Source of the DNA: Hsuehochloa calcarea
Lineage: Eukaryota; Streptophyta; Magnoliopsida; Poales; Poaceae
Length of the DNA: 64,000 nt
Direction: 5' to 3'
NCBI GenBank assembly: GCA_036346395.1
Contig: CM070615.1
Span: 22,253,282-22,317,281, forward strand
Position numbers and translations under genes: made by a program. Within the stretch, counting starts at the first letter, position 1. Every line of letters begins with the position of its first letter. Below, in pieces: positions 1-11,939 of this stretch. The notes under the pieces are model-generated. The model worked only from the letters and a program-made list of their open reading frames with translations. It ran no database searches and was not told where the DNA came from.

Positions 1-437
1 CTAATATCACATCTTACCCTTTTGAATCCCACAAGTTTTAGTTGAATTATCCTCTCATTTTAAGCCATATCGAAGAACTAGGTGCTTGTTGTCCAAAACT
101 TGTACCCATGCTCCAAGCTGGAATTTCCAACTTCAAATACTTCTAATCTCAATTAAAAGACAGCCAACACTTCATATTCTCAACTCTCATTGAATCCCAA
201 AACCGAATTTAAACGGTAACAACTATCTTTTGAAGTAAAGATGAGAGGAAACAACTTTTCAAAACGTAAACAAGAACAAGGTGAGACGCAATCTAAGATA
301 GGTAAGGAGTAAAATCTGAGATCTTACTTAAGTTTTCATAAACCATTTGACATTTTGAAACTAAGTTTTTTTTAAGAATACCCTAAGGACGACCAAGCTA
401 GTGGTTTCTACGGTTCGTATGGCTCTGATACCAACTT
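1..437 (-). mobile_element. Leader/internal start of element D
   Basis: AT-rich sequence without a convincing ORF, lying directly downstream (on the minus strand) of the D 5' LTR and its primer-binding site. It should be the untranslated leader of a minus-strand LTR retrotransposon whose coding region lies left of the window. No Gag start is visible here, unlike the leaders of Z, W and the E-type element. Identification rests on position only. Confidence 0.6.
420..433 (-). promoter_or_regulatory. Primer-binding site of element D (initiator tRNA-Met)
   Basis: Read on the minus strand this is TGGTATCAGAGCCA, the usual plant primer-binding sequence complementary to the 3' end of initiator tRNA-Met. 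It sits 4 bp from the LTR start at 438, so the adjacent LTR is a 5' LTR of a minus-strand element. Confidence 0.85.
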
Positions 438-1145
438 TGTGAGGACACCGGTTTATTAAGCTTGCAATGCTTAGTCACCAATTGACCCTAGCATCACAAA
501 CAAAATAACACGTGTCTTCGAGATATGTATACTTCCCAGAAATACAGTATACACACCCCTTTACAAAATTCATGCATCAATTTCATTCAAGACATAGAAC
601 CAAAGCAACACTTAACAAATCAAAAGACATACATAGTAGAGTTATTACAAAAGGAAGGCCGGCCGGCCAAAAGACATACAATTATCTAATTAGACAGCGG
701 AAGCGAAATGCCATAAGATGGTGATAAACAAAAGAGCCAATTAGTGTGCCTTTACCCACATGGCAACCAACCGGACCGCCAAGCTAGTCGTCAAACCCGC
801 AGCACAACTCACAAAAGTGAGGCCCTTGGGGCTCACCTTCCTCCTCTGCAACAAATAGTTAAGTAAACCAAATGAGTACAAAAATTGTACTCCGCAAGAC
901 TTACGTGTAGAGTAACAGGCCTATATAAATAGCTACATGCAAGCTTACTTAAGTGGAGCAGGCTCTAGACTCATTTTCGGCATAAAGCAAGTTTTCATTT
1001 GCAATAATGTAATAGATTGAAAGAAATTTTACAATCTGATTTTATTTGATAAAACAGTGATTTACAAGTAACAATAATAACAAGATATCCTGGAAGTAGC
1101 TAACCCAATAGCCACCACAACAATAGTATGAATTCCCCATTCATA

Positions 1146-3508
1146 TGTAACATCCCAAAGCTCTAGGGTTGTGTTTCAAATGTATGAAAAATAAGGATAA
1201 ATTAAAACTTTTGGATGCATCCTTGTTGTCATTTGAATTCTCTAGAATTTATCTCCTTTAAATGTGGACTTCAGATTCAATTTGGTTTATTGACTCGAAG
1301 TGTTGCAATTCAAGATATTCTAGTCAAACCTTGTGATATTCCTCTGGGAATATCTTTCCTAAGTTCTTGGTCATCCTGGTAACCTCCCTGAGAAATTTCA
1401 TAATTTTTAGAAATTATTTGCTATTTCTTAAGGGCTGGTCAAACCTGTTGTCTCCCTGGTCAAGCCCCTGAGCAGCAGCTTATGAATTTTCTGGCAAGAA
1501 ATTCACCGCATGAAAAATTCTATAGAAAATTTACACGGTTTATCTTGAAGTCAGGATCACTCAGTAAAAATTTCGGAATTTTTGGAGCTGAGGAACTACC
1601 TCTGGAAATTTCCAAATCATCTCAGCCCTTTTAATCCAAATCTGGAATCACTGTTCCTCGGGCTCGAACCCGCGTGATACCCCGACCCGAGTCTCGCGTT
1701 TCGGCCCAACCAACTGACCGTGTCAGTTGTGAGCCGTCCGATGGAAACTTAGCGGTCCAGATCACGTAAATCTTCGGCTTGGTCCAAAAGCTCCCGCACC
1801 GATTGGGGACCGTCCGATTTGGAGATCAACGGCTTGGATTGAGTGGCCGATCAGACCGGCCGATCGCCCCATTCTATTGAGCCATTCGATACCGATCGAA
1901 CGCTCTCAAGAAGCCGCCAACTTATCATTTCGTCGTCTCGCTGCAGCTGGGCCCGGGCTGTCAGCTCCTTCGTCCACCTCCCGTCGCGTCGCACAGGAGC
2001 TGATCTCCACGCGGCGTCTCTGCTCTGCTGCATTCCGTCGACGCCGTTACCCCACCGCCCTTTTTGACCAACGAGAGAGCTTCGCCCACTCATGCCTCCT
2101 ATTCCTCCGTCCTAGCTCCTGCTCAAAACCGACTCTATGCCCACCTTCTTCCGCACTTCTGCTCTCGGTGGCTGAGGAGAGGGGAGCTCGTTTGTGCATC
2201 TCCCACGGGTAAGTTTTCCACCCGCTGCGTTCATCGACTCCTACCTTCCGTGGCTTTCCCATTTTCGCTAATTGGAGCTCTTACCGTTGCTTGTAGGGTC
2301 CAGGGCAAGCTCGTGCTCCCGCTGTGTCCAAAGCACGTCCGGAACTTCGTCCTTAGGCCATAATCATTTTCGGGAAGAATTTCTCACTCGTAATTGCATC
2401 ATCTCGTTCCCTGGAGTGTTCTCATGATATACCCTCGACCTATTTGGTCAATGCATCACAGGGACATACGGATTTTGAGTTTCCCCAATTATCGGTCGAA
2501 GTCGTTGCTCCCAGTCCTATTGTCAATCGGGTAAGTCCATTGTCGATGCCCTTGGTTTACACCGTCCACACCACTTCCTCAAGCTCTCTCTCTCGCCAGT
2601 TTCCAGTTGTGTTGCCCAGGGTGACCCCCCGTCATAGCTGCACTGCCGCCGCCGTCGTCTTCTTCAACACCGGTGGAGCTCCAGCAACACCCGAGCTTTC
2701 CGAACACCCTTCTCCACTTAGGTAACCTCCTAATAGCCCCTAGGACCTTGGCACCCGCTACGTAACATTGCGGAGCTTTTGCTATGTTTGCTCGGTTGCC
2801 GTTTTGACTGCCGCCGCTCAGCGTCGACTAGCCGCCGTTCTGGGCCGGCTCAGGTGCCGTGAGTGCTCTCATCGGGTGCGTAATACTATTGCGCACCTGT
2901 GCATGCCCTCAGATCGCGCCACCTTGGGATACCGCGCCGGCGAGCCACCGGTAAGGCGAACAAAAGCCTCGGCCTGTTTTGTCGGAAAACCGACAGTTAC
3001 TTTGGCAAAGTAATTAGGGCGATGATTAGTAATTAATGTCGAGATCACTGTCGGAAGTCTGAGGTTAGCACGTTAATTGATTGGCTGGAGTCTATGACTT
3101 GTGGGCCCTCTTGGCCGGTTAAGTGGTCGTGTAAAATTGTGTAGTGTGTTTTCCCTTAAGGAAAACGTATTCCTTATACACTGAGACCGTGAGTACATTT
3201 TCGCTATCGGAAAGCGCTTTCTCATAATATGCCTCCGACGTCATTCCCGGCGGGGCTGGGTCAAAGTTGACCCAGTCAACACTTGATCATGGGTCCCGCC
3301 TGTCAGTGGCCGCGGCTAGCGTTTGGGTTGGTGAGAAAAGTATTAATGCATTTAGAAAATGCCGAAATGATTTATTTGTTAACTGGAAAATACAATTAAC
3401 TTCAAAAATGCATAATTAATTCATTTTAGCACCAAAATCAGTGAAACCACTTTTGTTATTTTTAATTTTTAATTTATTTTATTATAAAATATGTTTCAAC
3501 CTTGTCAC
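1146..3508 (+). repeat. LTR A, left part: upstream region and GC-rich leader
   Basis: The first 500 bases are AT-rich and likely U3. From about 1650 to 3000 the sequence is GC- and pyrimidine-rich and resembles a plant 5' untranslated leader, with no sustained reading frame. From 3300 to 3508 it is AT-rich again. B (43587-44084 and 53053 onwards) matches it in order, including the GTAAGT-bearing intron-like segment and the segment near 3240-3420. Short overlapping ORFs here on both strands are composition artefacts. Confidence 0.75.
2209..2296 (+). other. Candidate 88-bp leader intron in LTR A
   Basis: A strong donor GTAAGT (2209-2214), a CTAAT branch-like motif (2268-2272) and TTGCTTGTAG ending at 2296. 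B has the same arrangement at 43913-43999 (87 bp), with the branch motif the same distance from the acceptor although the rest has diverged. Splicing itself is inferred. Confidence 0.5.
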
Positions 3509-5228
3509 TGTAACACCCCGGCTATTCGGAAGACAAGATGCCACCTAATGGGACGACATACTACTCAATTAATAAAAATAATATCACAATAAGAGACAAT
3601 ATCGAATAATCAAGATAACAATCTAGAATTAACTAACGGATCCTCAATGTATTAAAACAAGGAATGACCATGGAGGAATGGAGGAACATCCAAAGTGACT
3701 TTTATTACAATTCAATACTTAATCAATTAAACCAAATAAACTAAAACTGTGTCATAATGAATGAATGATTTAATCAAGTGTGTGGAACGTGCTGGACTAC
3801 ACCCTCCCGCTAGCAACAGTTTCACCGGAATTCACCTAAAACAAATAAAAGCAAGAGCGAGTCGAAACTCAGCAAGCACAACATATAATTCACAAAGAAT
3901 ACTGAATCAGAACAATATACCAAGTAACAACATTTACTTCCATGAATTTGCGAAAGCATGGTATGAATGAATGCATTGAAGGAGAATGGACTTTTCACAC
4001 GTTTATACCGGTATAACTAGTGACACACCCGTCGGTGTTCACTTAAGCCCGCCCTTAACCAAGAGCGGGGACCCAAGTCCGTATGAAGAACGTTTCATAC
4101 GGAATGTCCGAAACTACCTACATTGGAATGGTAGGTCTTACATGCCCATATTGGAATTAATGGGACTTAATCAAGTTTCACTCCGTGGGACTAAAAAGGA
4201 AATATGTGTGCATGGAATGAAATGCATAACTTGAACTTCATCACAATTTATCACAGAAGAAGGTATTGAAATCTACCACATCATGCTCAAATCACAGGAA
4301 TATTCATAAGTTACCAAATTATCATGCATTCATCGAATTCACACAAGTTAAACATTGCACTTGCCTTGGCCTTTGGACGTCTTCGGGAAGCAACGAAGGT
4401 GTCCTTCCACTCACCGCCTCACCGCCTATACAATCATTGTCACGGAATAAGAATAACAGGGTATAACATAGTTACACGAGTTCTACGATACCCTCTAATC
4501 AACCCAAACACTCAAATGTTCGTTTTGACCTCTACGCCAAAAGTGCAGATTATCGATCTACGGGCAGTTGTACGAGAAACTTCACCATTAATTATCTGTA
4601 ACTCTAAAAGACCTGAAACCAGTTCTCACTGAATCTTAACGGACCAGGCTACAAAACATTAGTTGGCGAGATCCTCTGATTCGGCCAAGATAGGGGACTA
4701 AACAACGGTTGAACACAATCAATAGACATCTGTCCTGGATGCAGATCAGTAGCAAATAAAACGACGTAACTTTCAACCTACTGATCCAATGAGCATGATC
4801 CTTATCAACTTGGAAAGATAATTGAAAGGGCTACAATAACTTCGTTGGGTGGAGGTTCTGAATCTGACAATAACTTGATCAAAACTGAGGGACAACACGA
4901 CTGTCTTCAGTTTACTGACAGACCGAACAGTACGTGGTAAAACAGTCATAACTTTTAACCTACTGGGTGCAAATTCATGATCCAGGTGCCAAAAGAAAGC
5001 TAATGAAACCAGAAACGTATCTCCGGAAGACGAAGATAACCAATTCGGCCTCTAAGACACCCACAACGGAGGTACAACATACTGTATAGAATCAACCCAC
5101 GGACAGAAATCAGCGATGGTAAAAATTGCATAACTTTTGATTGGAAACTCTAAAAATTGTGCTCTTTATCAACTTGGAAATCTTATTGAATTATCTACAA
5201 CATTCGTTTTGGGTGGCATCTCTGATTT
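3509..5228 (-). repeat. X 3' LTR, first part (before Y insertion)
   Basis: The 2.24-kb LTR of X read from its U5 end. It holds the palindrome ATACCGGTAT near 4006-4015, a hairpin over 4019-4043, a 10-bp stem-loop at 4078-4103, and two stem-loops with ATTGGAAT loops (4116-4136 and 4145-4164). From about 4740 to 5228 it contains diverged tandem modules with a CATAACTTTT core. The other LTR of X lacks about 1.2 kb of this (roughly 3723-4929). Confidence 0.85.
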
Positions 5229-6680
5229 TGTAATACTCCGGAAATGATCGGTAGAAAGAAAGAGGTCGGAGAGAGCGAAAGAAATTGTTTTCAGCGGAAA
5301 ATTCTATTCGTCGGGGGGGTATTCGTTAATATCAGGCAACCCGGGCCGCATTCGCGACCAGAGGCCCATTAGTGGGCCGGCCAGCCCACCTAGGGGCCGG
5401 CCAAAGGGGGGAGCACCCCTTTCTCCCCCCCCAAACCCTATTCCCTCCCCCTTTTCCCCCCAAGCCGCCTCTCCTCCCCCTTGTGCCGCCCCCTCTCTTC
5501 CTCCCCTCCTCCTAGGCGCCTCCCTCTCCATTGGTGGCTGCCATTGGAGATCCCCGGAGCTGCACCCCCCGTCTTCCAAGTGTTCCTCTTCGGTTCTTCC
5601 TCCGCCGGGCGATTTCATTCCAATCGGGTTCGTGGAGTTGGAGCTGGCCAAAGAAGGAGAGGGGAAGGCTTTGGGAAGTTGTTCCTCATCGTTCTTCAGG
5701 TCTACAAGGGTAACGAGAGACCCCATCGCTGTTTGATTGCGTTAGAGTTGTCGATTCCATGTTTTTGATAGTATTGCGTAATCTCTGTTAGTAGATCGGT
5801 TCTGTACAGTATGTTGCAACTCGGTTTTGGGTGTCTTAGAGGCAGAATTGGATGATTTCGCCTTCTAGAGTTTTGTTCCTTATTTCATTAGCTTTCTTTT
5901 GGCACCTGGATCACGCATTTTCACCCAGTAGATTAAAAGTTATGGCTGTTTTACTACGCGCTGGTTTGTCTGTCAGAACTGATGGGTATAGTCGGTTGCA
6001 CCTAGGTTTTGATCTAGTTAGAGTCAGAATCAGGTCGGCCACCCAACTAGGTTTTTGAAGATAATTTCACCATGTTTCCAGGATGATAAAAATCACTTTA
6101 TTTGGATCAGTGGTTTAAAAGTTATAGCATTTTCTTTAGGGCTGTTCAGATTTCTGGGCAGACTGCAGTTGTAGTTTTTCAATGGATGGTTAGACCTCTG
6201 TAATGGCCGAATTAGAGTTTACCATCAACTAGAGTTTTGTAGCCTGTTAAGTTAAGAAAATTTGAGCACTGGTTTCAGGTCTTTTGGACTTACGGTTTTT
6301 TATTGGTGAATTTTCTAGTAAAACTGCCAGAATGGGGTTAATTGAAATGATTGGGTAGATTGAAAAATTGAACTTTTATTTGGTTAGTTTGGTTAGAGAT
6401 GGAGGGAGGACACGTGTAGCATTTTCATACTCGCTTGTCCTCATTTCCATTATTTTATATTGTAGGCGGTGAGTGGTGGGGTATCTCAATTACCTCCCAA
6501 CCCGTTGCAGCGCGGCAGGCAAGTAATTTGTATTCAATGTTTGTTGTCATGTATGATGTGTGAATGAATGTTTACATTTGTTCGTAATTGTAGATGAATG
6601 CCATGTGTTCTTTTCATTTATGATTACTATTCAATATTGACATGTGATGATCATGACATGCATTCATTATTTTGGTAAGA

Positions 6681-6893
6681 CCCATCAATTCCAAAGATGG
6701 GCATTTGAAATCCCATCAATTCCAAGATGGGTACGTGAGTCCACCATTCCAATGTGGGCCACGTTACGTGAGTCCACCATTCCAATGTGGGCCACGTTAC
6801 GTGAGTCCACCATTCCAATGTGGGCCACGTTGGACAGTCGTATGAAACGTTCTTCATACGAATACTTTAAGTGAACACCGACGGTGCTTCACT
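6681..6893 (+). other. Stem-loop array in Y 5' LTR
   Basis: Consecutive perfect hairpins: CCCATC/GATGGG (6681-6701 and again 6712-6731), three CCAC/GTGG stems (first 6741-6757) and TCGTATGAA/TTCATACGA (6838-6861, loop ACGTTC). These are followed by AGTGAA/TTCACT (about 6869-6893). The first five loops all contain ATTCCAA. Equivalent arrays occur in S (about 30715-30860) and, inverted, in X (about 4019-4164), with changed but still paired stems. Confidence 0.75.
6733..6831 (+). repeat. 33-bp tandem repeat, three units
   Basis: Three head-to-tail identical 33-bp units beginning ACGTGAGTCC and ending GCCACGTT; each can fold as a stem-loop. The 3' LTR holds two units (13828-13893), so one unit was gained or lost after insertion or during reverse transcription. 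Confidence 0.9.
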
Positions 6894-7395
6894 CGCTATA
6901 CCCCAGATATGCCATTATGTCCATTTCCTTCAATGCACCATCCCACTTCATCCATTCATAAATTCGTTTCATAGTTGTTCAAATTATGATTGTGACATAT
7001 TGCGCAATGTATGCTTGATTGTTACATACAGTTGCTTGCTGAGTCTTTGGCTCATTCTTGCTTTATTGTCTTATTTAGGTAAATGACAAGGAGGAATGAT
7101 CTTGTGGAGGGTAGTTCATCACGATGCACTCACTATATTATATCAAACAACTTGAGGACTTTTAATGTCTTTATTTATGATTTGAGTTGCTTTGTAATAA
7201 GCCAACTTGGTGTGTTTACCATATGTTGTTTGAACTGCTTACTTCCATTTCGTTGATTAAGACTTGAGGATGAATGCTTGTTTTCATATATTCACAATAA
7301 TCGCTTCATTTTGTTATGCTACTTGATGTTATTCATGTGAAGAGTAGAGATTGTAGGTGACATCTTGACTTCCTTATAGTCGTGGTGTTACAGCT

Positions 7396-7407
7396 TGGTA
7401 TCGAGCG
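7396..7407 (+). promoter_or_regulatory. Y primer-binding site (degenerate tRNA-Met)
   Basis: TGGTATCGAGC lies 3 bp after the 5' LTR end. It matches the usual TGGTATCAGAGC apart from one missing base, so it is probably a decayed or misread initiator tRNA-Met site. Confidence 0.8.
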
Positions 7408-7572
7408 GGCTTCGTGTCCGTGGTAATAATATTAAAATGACACACTTGTGCACAATAGGAAGGGTTGGGTAAACCATTGTTTTTCCGCAATTGCTTGGTT
7501 TTGTCCCAATTAATTTGTTTATCGATTCGTTGAGCTATGTATTTGATTTTCTTTACATTGTGTTGTTCATAG

Positions 7573-8715
7573 ATGGCTAGAGGTAGAGGTCGTGGTCGTG
7601 GTCGCCCACCGACCCGTAATGGTGGTCGTGGCCGCGTCCAGCCAGCCTACATCGTCTTCGCTCGAGGGGTTGGTGGTGCTTTGCATCGAGGAGATTGCCT
7701 CACCGCGCCTCCGGTTCTTGAGCCACCGCCGCAACCGCCGATCTCATTCGACCTTATTAAGGGAGAATCAACAACTCCGCCAACAATTGCAGCGACCATT
7801 CTGCGCGCCGCCGCACGGCTATGGAACACATTCTCGCCTTTGCTCCACCCGAGGCTAGGATGAGCCTCCGTGAGTGGATGTCGCCGTCTCGACACTTTTG
7901 ACGGAGCTGGTACACCGTTCAGCCGCGGATGGTTGAGGTACATGGAGCGCCGCTTGGAGCCTTAGAGCTGCATCCGCGCAGAAGGCGCGATTTGTGGCCT
8001 TTCACCAAGGGCCAGCCGACATCTCGTGGGAAGGGGTCCCGTCTTCCAGACTCCAAGACAGGTCTTGTTACTTGGGAGGTTTTTGTGGAGAGGTTCAGAC
8101 GCAGCTTTATCCTCGACTCCTTCATCGAGAAGATGGAGCAATCCTCCCGACCTATGTGCAAGGAAAATGACGGATCTGAGTATGAGGCCGGATTTAATAA
8201 CTGTGCGCTTTGTCCCACCCGTGGCAAGTGATGATAAAGAGAAGGCTAAGAGGTTCGGCGGGGCCTCAATCAGAGTATCGCGATTCGGGAGCAACAGTCT
8301 CGTGACTTTAGCTCGGTGGTTGAGCGAGCTAGAGGATGGAGTTGGAAAGAGCTCCTTCTTCGCAAGGGCATGTTGCTAGTGGTTCTGCAGCTTACGGTGG
8401 TTCGCAAAGTGGCGAGCGGAGTTTCAGTGGTGGTGGTGGGTCTTTTCAAATGACCACCGCTAAGAGGTTTCACAAGAACCAACCCTCCCGTCCCTGCTCA
8501 AAGAAGGCGCCTTCTTCTTGGCGCCACGCCCTTCATCTTCGCCCCACGCTTGCGTCCCTGCTCCAGTCGTCGCATGAAGTGTTTTCGGTGTGGTGACGGC
8601 ATCGAGCTTGAATATTCCTTCAAGGGAACATGCCAAGAAGGTGGTCGAGAGGGCCACAAGTCCTCGATGTGCAAACAAAATCCAAATAGTATCATCAAAT
8701 GGGAAGCCGCCCAGC
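7573..8715 (+). pseudogene. Y gag (frameshifted)
   Basis: The start at 7573 encodes an N-terminus rich in Arg-Gly pairs, typical of Tekay Gag, and is matched by the gag start of Z at 40224. The frame breaks repeatedly; recognisable Gag text continues through WEVFVERFR-like sequence near 8070-8105. A zinc-knuckle region follows at about 8575-8680 with CFRCG and later GHKSSMC, its middle disturbed by extra sequence. Gag would form the particle and bind the RNA. As it stands no full Gag can be made. Confidence 0.8.
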
Positions 8716-8929
8716 AGCCTTCTTCCTCCGGCTTCCACAGAGGTTCGATTCAGACTGACAGCGGCCTCGCACCACAAGACCCTCCAAAGATGGGGTCCAC
8801 TGCAGCTTTTACTCCGGCGCCTCTGCAGGTTCTATTGGAATCCCGCACCATCCGCACCTCCGCTGTTTGTTCCTCCAATATTTGTTTCCACTTTCCGACG
8901 CAGAGTGTTGGTGCGTCTTACAGACCGGC

Positions 8930-9170
8930 ATCGGGGGTTTACGCCATGCCCACCCTCGAGACCTTGGGACGACTGATGTGGTGACAGTACTTTACTTGTT
9001 GATTCGCATGATGCCTTTGTATTTGCTTTGATTCGGGGCTACTTACTCGCTCGTGTCTTTGGAGTTTGTTAGAAAAGTGGGTTTGAGTTTTCACTTATTT
9101 CGAGTCGGTAGTAGTCGCCTCCCAGAGGACTTATTTCTAGCTCTACCGCTCATCCCGTTGTTCTATACCG
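8930..9170 (+). pseudogene. Y aspartic protease region (frameshifted)
   Basis: Text resembling LLVDSHDAFVF precedes the catalytic Asp-Ser-Gly codons at 9030-9038, which are readable only after a one-base frame change. This is the retropepsin-like protease that would cleave the polyprotein. The rest of the domain is fragmentary. Confidence 0.65.
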
Positions 9171-9502
9171 ATAGATGATGAGGTTTTCACTGCGAATCTT
9201 ATGGTTATTCAATTGGCACCATTCGATGTTATCACGGTATGGACCGTTATTCCAATACCGTGCCAAGATCTTGTTGTTTCGGAAGACGGTGACCTTGCTA
9301 GCTCCTTCCGGTGAAGAACTGGTATTCCAGGCCAGCGCACCGTCTGATTCAGTATTTGTTCTGGCTAATCTATTCCCTAGCCGTCGTGCATCGACCATCG
9401 GATTACTTTGCTCCTCAATGAAAAGACCGATTCTTTGCAACGTATTGAGGAGATTCCAGCCAGAAGGAGTTTTCCGATGTCTTTCCTATAGAACTTCCCG
9501 GA

Positions 9503-10300
9503 ATGCCTCCGGTGAGGAAAGTGGAGTTCGGATTGATCTTGTTCCGGACTCGCCTTTGTCCAAGTCTCCTTACCGCTTGGCTCGGCCATTTCAGAAGAAT
9601 TGAAGAAACAATTGACGACCTGCTGTCCAAAGGTATGATTCAGCGGAGCGTTTCGCCTTGGGGAGCGCCTGTTCTCTTTATTAAGAAGAAAGATGGCAGC
9701 TGGCGTATGTGCATAGATTATCGGGCGCTTAATCAGGCGACGGTGAAGAACAAATATCCTTTGCCTCGCATTGATGACCTTTTCGACCAGCTTGAAAGGA
9801 GCTAAGATTTTTCTAAGATTGATCTCCAATGGGTTATAATCGATTCGAGTTCGTGAGCGTGATATTGAGAAAACGGCTTTCTACGAGGTATGGTCATTAT
9901 GAGTATAAAGTTATGTCTTTTGGACTAACGAATGCTCTGCGCAGCTTTCATGGAAGCCATGAATGATCTTTGCATCAATACCTTGATGATTTCGTTGTGG
10001 TATTCATAGATCATATCTTGATTTATTCCAAGTCGAGGAGGATCACACCCACCATTTGCGGTTGGTACTTGAAACTTTAAGAGAGAATCAATTCTATGCC
10101 AAGTCAAGAAATGTGAGTTCGGATTTCGAAGTTGGATTTTTGGGTCATGTTATTAATCGAAGGGTATTTCATTGATCCTAGTAAGATTTCGACAAAGGGT
10201 TGAGTGGAAGAGACCAACCAATGTTAAAGAAGTAAGGAGTTTTCGGGTTTAGCGGCTATTACCGGCGTTTTGTGGAGGGTTTTTCAACCATTGCTAAACC
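9503..10300 (+). pseudogene. Y reverse transcriptase (frameshifted, catalytic change)
   Basis: The frame 9503-9805 carries SVSPWGAPVLF, DGSWRMCIDYRALN and KYPLPRIDDLF, standard finger/palm motifs of Ty3-gypsy RT. After 9805 the sequence shifts frame several times. The catalytic FIDD motif reads FIDH: codon 10012-10014 is CAT. Downstream, sequence related to the GYYRRF motif is seen around 10250-10275. The Z copy keeps the intact motif. Confidence 0.85.
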
Positions 10301-10399
10301 GATGTCCCATTGACACGTAAAGGTGTTAGGTTCCGTGGTCCGACGCTTGTGAGCGCAGCTTTTGCTCTTTGAAAGATAGATTAGTGATCGCTCCAATTC

Positions 10400-10800
10400 T
10401 TACTCTTCCCGAGCACGGGAAGAGATTCACTATCTATTCGGATCGCCCATAGTTGGACTTGGTTGTGTACTCATGCAGGATGGTAAAGTGATTGCCTATG
10501 CATCGAGGCACCAAGAAGCATGAATGTAATTATCCCACCCATGATCTAGAGCTTGTCGCAGTTGATTCATGCTTTGAAGATCTGGCGTCATTATTTGTAT
10601 GGCGAATCTTGTGATGTGTTCACCGACCACAAGAGCTCAAATACATCTTTACCTGTAAGGACTTGAACTTGAGACAGAGGAGATGGCTAGAGTTGATCAA
10701 GGACTATGATCTTACTATTCAAGACCATCCCAAGGCTAATGTGGTAGCCGATGCCTTGAGTCGCAAGGCGACACCTCCTATCCTCGCTTGTCTTATTGCT
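10400..10800 (+). pseudogene. Y RNase H region (frameshifted)
   Basis: The RNase H start resembles FTIYSD near 10425. The tail is well preserved in the frame beginning about 10663, with LRQRRWLELIKDYDL, then DALSRK at about 10755-10772. RNase H would remove the RNA strand during cDNA synthesis. At least two frame changes lie in between. Confidence 0.75.
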
Positions 10801-11039
10801 GATTTTGAGCGTATGGATATTTCTTTACGCTTATGGTACCGCATGCATCGAGACTCGCTTGATTTTAGAGTCACCCTTCCGGATCGGTGCGTAGTACAAC
10901 AAAGAAGATCGGATGTTCCAACGAGTGAGGAAGCGTTGCGCGGAGGGCAAGCAGGGTCACCGGTGTGGACAAATTTGATTCTTTGCGATTTAAAGGGCGC
11001 CTTTGTGTGCCACAGAGTCTCGAGTTAAATGGGAGATTT

Positions 11040-11900
11040 TGAAAGAGGCTCATCGATTTTATACCGTACATCCCGGGAGACCAAGATGTACAAAGATTTA
11101 AAGAAAAGTTTCGTGGAAACGGATGAAAATTGATATCGCCAAGATGTGGCTTCATGTGGTGTGCCAATGGTCAAGGTGAGCACAAGCGACCAAACAGGAT
11201 CATGCAACCCTTGGAGGTACCGGTTTGGCCATGGGACGATATATCTATGGATTTTGTGGTTGGTTTACCTCGCACGCAGCGAGGAAAGGATGCTATTTGG
11301 GTAATTGTGGACCGGTTCAAGAAGTCGCACATTTCATTCCTATTCGACAACCAATTGACAAGCGATTTGGCTCCTCTTTATGTACGAAATTGTGCGCTTG
11401 CACGGAGTGCCAAAGACCATTGTTTCGACCGAGACGCCAAGTTCGCTTCCAAATTCTAGGAAAGTTTGCAGAGTGCTTTGGGCACACAACTCCGCCTTAG
11501 CACGACCTTTCATCCCAGACAGATGGACGATCCGAGCGCACCATTCTGACTTTAGAAGACATGCTCAGTGTTGTGATTTATCCCGAAAGGTAATTGGGAA
11601 GAGCATTTAGCCTTGGCGAGTTTGCTTATAACAACGCTTATCATTCCAAGATTCGAGCCGCACCATACGAGGTTCTCTATGGGCGTAAGTGCAGTCCCCC
11701 GCAGCCGGGATGAGGTTGGAGAGCGGGCGATCTTGGGTCCCGACCGGGTTCGTGACAATGGCTAGAGTGGCAGAGGTTAGGCAGAATTTGTTGGTCGCCC
11801 AGAGCCGGCGTAAGAGCTCTGCCGATGTCGAAGGCGAGATTTGGAATTCGAGGTGGGAACAAGTTCTCATTGAGAGTATCGCCATCTAAAGGCGTAGTGC
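11040..11900 (+). pseudogene. Y integrase core (frameshifted)
   Basis: A disturbed zinc-finger region (about 11040-11180) is followed by PLEVPVWPWDDISMDFV, which includes the first catalytic Asp, and then the VDRF segment. The second catalytic Asp lies in DRDAKFASKF at about 11430-11459. The third acidic region (11490-11580) is readable only in other frames. Integrase inserts the cDNA; this copy is not translatable as one protein. Confidence 0.8.
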
Positions 11901-11939
11901 GTTTGCACCAAAGGAAAGCTTAGTCCAAGGTATGTTGGA

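Larger units (their letters stand above)
5229..7392 (+). repeat. Y 5' LTR (2164 bp)
   Basis: Starts TGTAATACTCCGG and ends GTGGTGTTACA. A GC-rich tract (about 5290-5700) is followed by three diverged modules containing AAAAGTTATGG-like cores (near 5935, 6115 and 6285), then a stem-loop array (6681-6893). A 33-bp unit is present three times, against two in the 3' LTR. No TATA box is obvious near the LTR start. Confidence 0.9.

Noticed and set aside
1843..3013. Possible host gene (GC-rich ORFs with splice-like sites)
   Set aside because: The matching sequence in B and the exact LTR boundaries with TSD show it is part of LTR A; no protein domain is visible.
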